From Gammaproteobacteria bacterium (GTDB lineage Bacteria; Pseudomonadota; Gammaproteobacteria; Steroidobacterales; Woeseiaceae), in assembly GCA_029881015.1 (NCBI GenBank), contig JAOUNK010000243.1:1-5393 (forward strand): a stretch of DNA of 5,393 bases, in the 5' to 3' direction. The translations under genes were made by a program, and so were the position numbers. The notes beneath the pieces were generated by a model. It was given only the letters and a program-made list of their open reading frames with translations. It was not told the DNA's origin and did not search any database. Below, in pieces: positions 4,571 through 5,393 of this stretch (positions are counted from its first letter, which is position 1; each line of letters begins with the position of its first letter).

Positions 4571-5393
4571 GTGGGCGACAAGAAGGGACCTGACCTGGTA
4601 TTCGGCGCAAGCGGGTACATCGGCACCAACCTGGTCGAGTACCTGCTGGCCGAGGGGCGACAGGTGCGCGCCTCATCGAGAAACATGGAGGTCTTGCAGG
4701 GCCGCGGGTGGACCGGCGCGGAGTTATGCCAGGCCGATGCGCTCGACGCGGCGAGCCTGGACGCTGCGCTTGAGGGCATCGTGACCGCGTATTACTTCGT
4801 GCACTCGATGGCGGCGGGCAAATCCTTCCCGGAACTGGATGCAGAGGCCGCACGAAACTTCGCCGCCGCCGCGGCGCGGCAGCAGGTCGAGCGGATCGTG
4901 TACCTCGGGGGATTGACGCCCGACAACCCCGAGTCCGTGCATCTGCGCTCGCGCGAGGAGACCGGTCAGATTCTGCGCCAGGGTAGCGTGCCCGTCACCG
5001 AGATCCGGGCAGGGATGATCATCGGGCCGGGCTCGGCGGCCTGGGAAGTCATTCGTGACCTCGTCAATCACCTGCCGGTCATGATTACGCCGCGATGGGT
5101 GTCCACGAAGTCCACGCCGATCGCCTTGTCAAACCTGTTGTGTTACCTGGCCGAGGTGCCGAAGTTCAGCGAGACGGCGGGCGAGGTGTACGATGTCGCC
5201 GGTCCTGATGTACTGACCTACAAGGAGATCATGCTGCGCTACGGCCGGAGCGTTGGCAGGCGACCCGTGATCATTCCGGTACCCGTGCTGACGCCGCGGC
5301 TTTCGTCTTACTGGCTGGCGTTGGTGACATCGGTGCCGACCCGCGTTGCCCGCGCGCTCATCGGCGGCCTGTCGCAGGACGTCATCGCGAAGG
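4571..5393 (+). CDS. Atypical SDR / NmrA-like NAD(P)-binding protein (3' end outside window)
   Basis: This is a partial gene, open to the window end, showing the first 274 residues of an extended/atypical SDR with a Rossmann fold. The nucleotide-binding motif GASGYIG (12-18) follows the first strand LVFGAS. Other family traits are AYYFVHSM (73-80), RIVYLGGL (108-115), TEIRAGMIIGPGS (143-155), VYDVAGPDVLTYKEIM (207-221), and IPVPVLTPRLSSYWLALVTSVP (235-256). The last segment is characteristic of YbjT-like proteins that often continue into a DUF2867 domain, which would lie past the window. The classical YxxxK is not evident, as usual for this atypical group. The GTG at 4571 is preferred, with GAGG (4558-4561) nine bases upstream. 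A TTG at 4565 is in frame but only three bases from that site. No signal peptide is seen, so it is likely cytoplasmic. Substrate is unknown; a redox or quinone-related role is only suggested by relatives. It is divergent from the peroxidase gene and may share control with it. Confidence 0.85.
   Translation, partial: MGDKKGPDLVFGASGYIGTNLVEYLLAEGRQVRASSRNMEVLQGRGWTGAELCQADALDAASLDAALEGIVTAYYFVHSMAAGKSFPELDAEAARNFAAAAARQQVERIVYLGGLTPDNPESVHLRSREETGQILRQGSVPVTEIRAGMIIGPGSAAWEVIRDLVNHLPVMITPRWVSTKSTPIALSNLLCYLAEVPKFSETAGEVYDVAGPDVLTYKEIMLRYGRSVGRRPVIIPVPVLTPRLSSYWLALVTSVPTRVARALIGGLSQDVIAK

Noticed and set aside
4724..5071. A 115-codon open frame on the - strand at the right end
   Set aside because: It is antisense to the clear Rossmann-fold gene on the + strand, whose frame is open throughout and carries GASGYIG.

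Overview
The window looks like chromosomal DNA of a Gram-negative bacterium, most likely a proteobacterium and plausibly a gammaproteobacterium. It encodes an outer-membrane beta-barrel with a C-terminal phenylalanine, a lipoprotein with a lipobox, and Sec-exported periplasmic proteins, in moderately GC-rich DNA with Shine-Dalgarno sites. No rRNA, tRNA, CRISPR array, transposase or phage gene is visible. The genus cannot be fixed from the sequence alone.

Left part (1-970): an upstream region with an inverted repeat and four TTCAG motifs at helical-turn spacing leads into a small OmpA-like eight-stranded beta-barrel gene (217-765, +). Downstream lie a strong non-terminator hairpin (792-819) and a U-tailed hairpin (866-902) that can stop transcription from both sides, placed between this gene and the convergent gene to its right.

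Middle (969-2549, -): a 526-residue lipoprotein with seven FG-GAP/VCBS calcium-binding repeats, probably one seven-bladed beta-propeller, and a C-terminal ASPIC/UnbV domain. It is probably a surface or periplasmic calcium-dependent binding protein of unknown ligand.

Right part (about 2770-5393): genes of oxidative-stress or redox flavour. A remnant of a short-chain dehydrogenase keeps its catalytic Ser/Tyr/Lys but has lost the N-terminal glycine-rich cofactor motif and the C-terminal third. It is followed after 16 bases by an exported SOUL-family haem-binding protein with a TTG start (3231-3875, +). A periplasmic glutathione-peroxidase-family protein (3897-4436, -) converges on it, and the two stop codons pair with each other within one inverted repeat. 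Diverging from the peroxidase is an atypical SDR / NmrA-like NAD(P)-binding protein (4571 to beyond the window end, +). From memory, similar SDR, SOUL, glutathione-peroxidase and NAD(P)-binding genes occur in light/singlet-oxygen stress gene sets of proteobacteria, so this may be an eroded piece of such a cluster. That is inference: no photolyase, sigma factor, ChrR or LitR gene is in view.

I do not see a clearly new biological system. The most unusual items are the phased TTCAG array before the porin-like gene, the stop-codon-pairing hairpin, the doubly truncated SDR, and the altered catalytic motif in the peroxidase.
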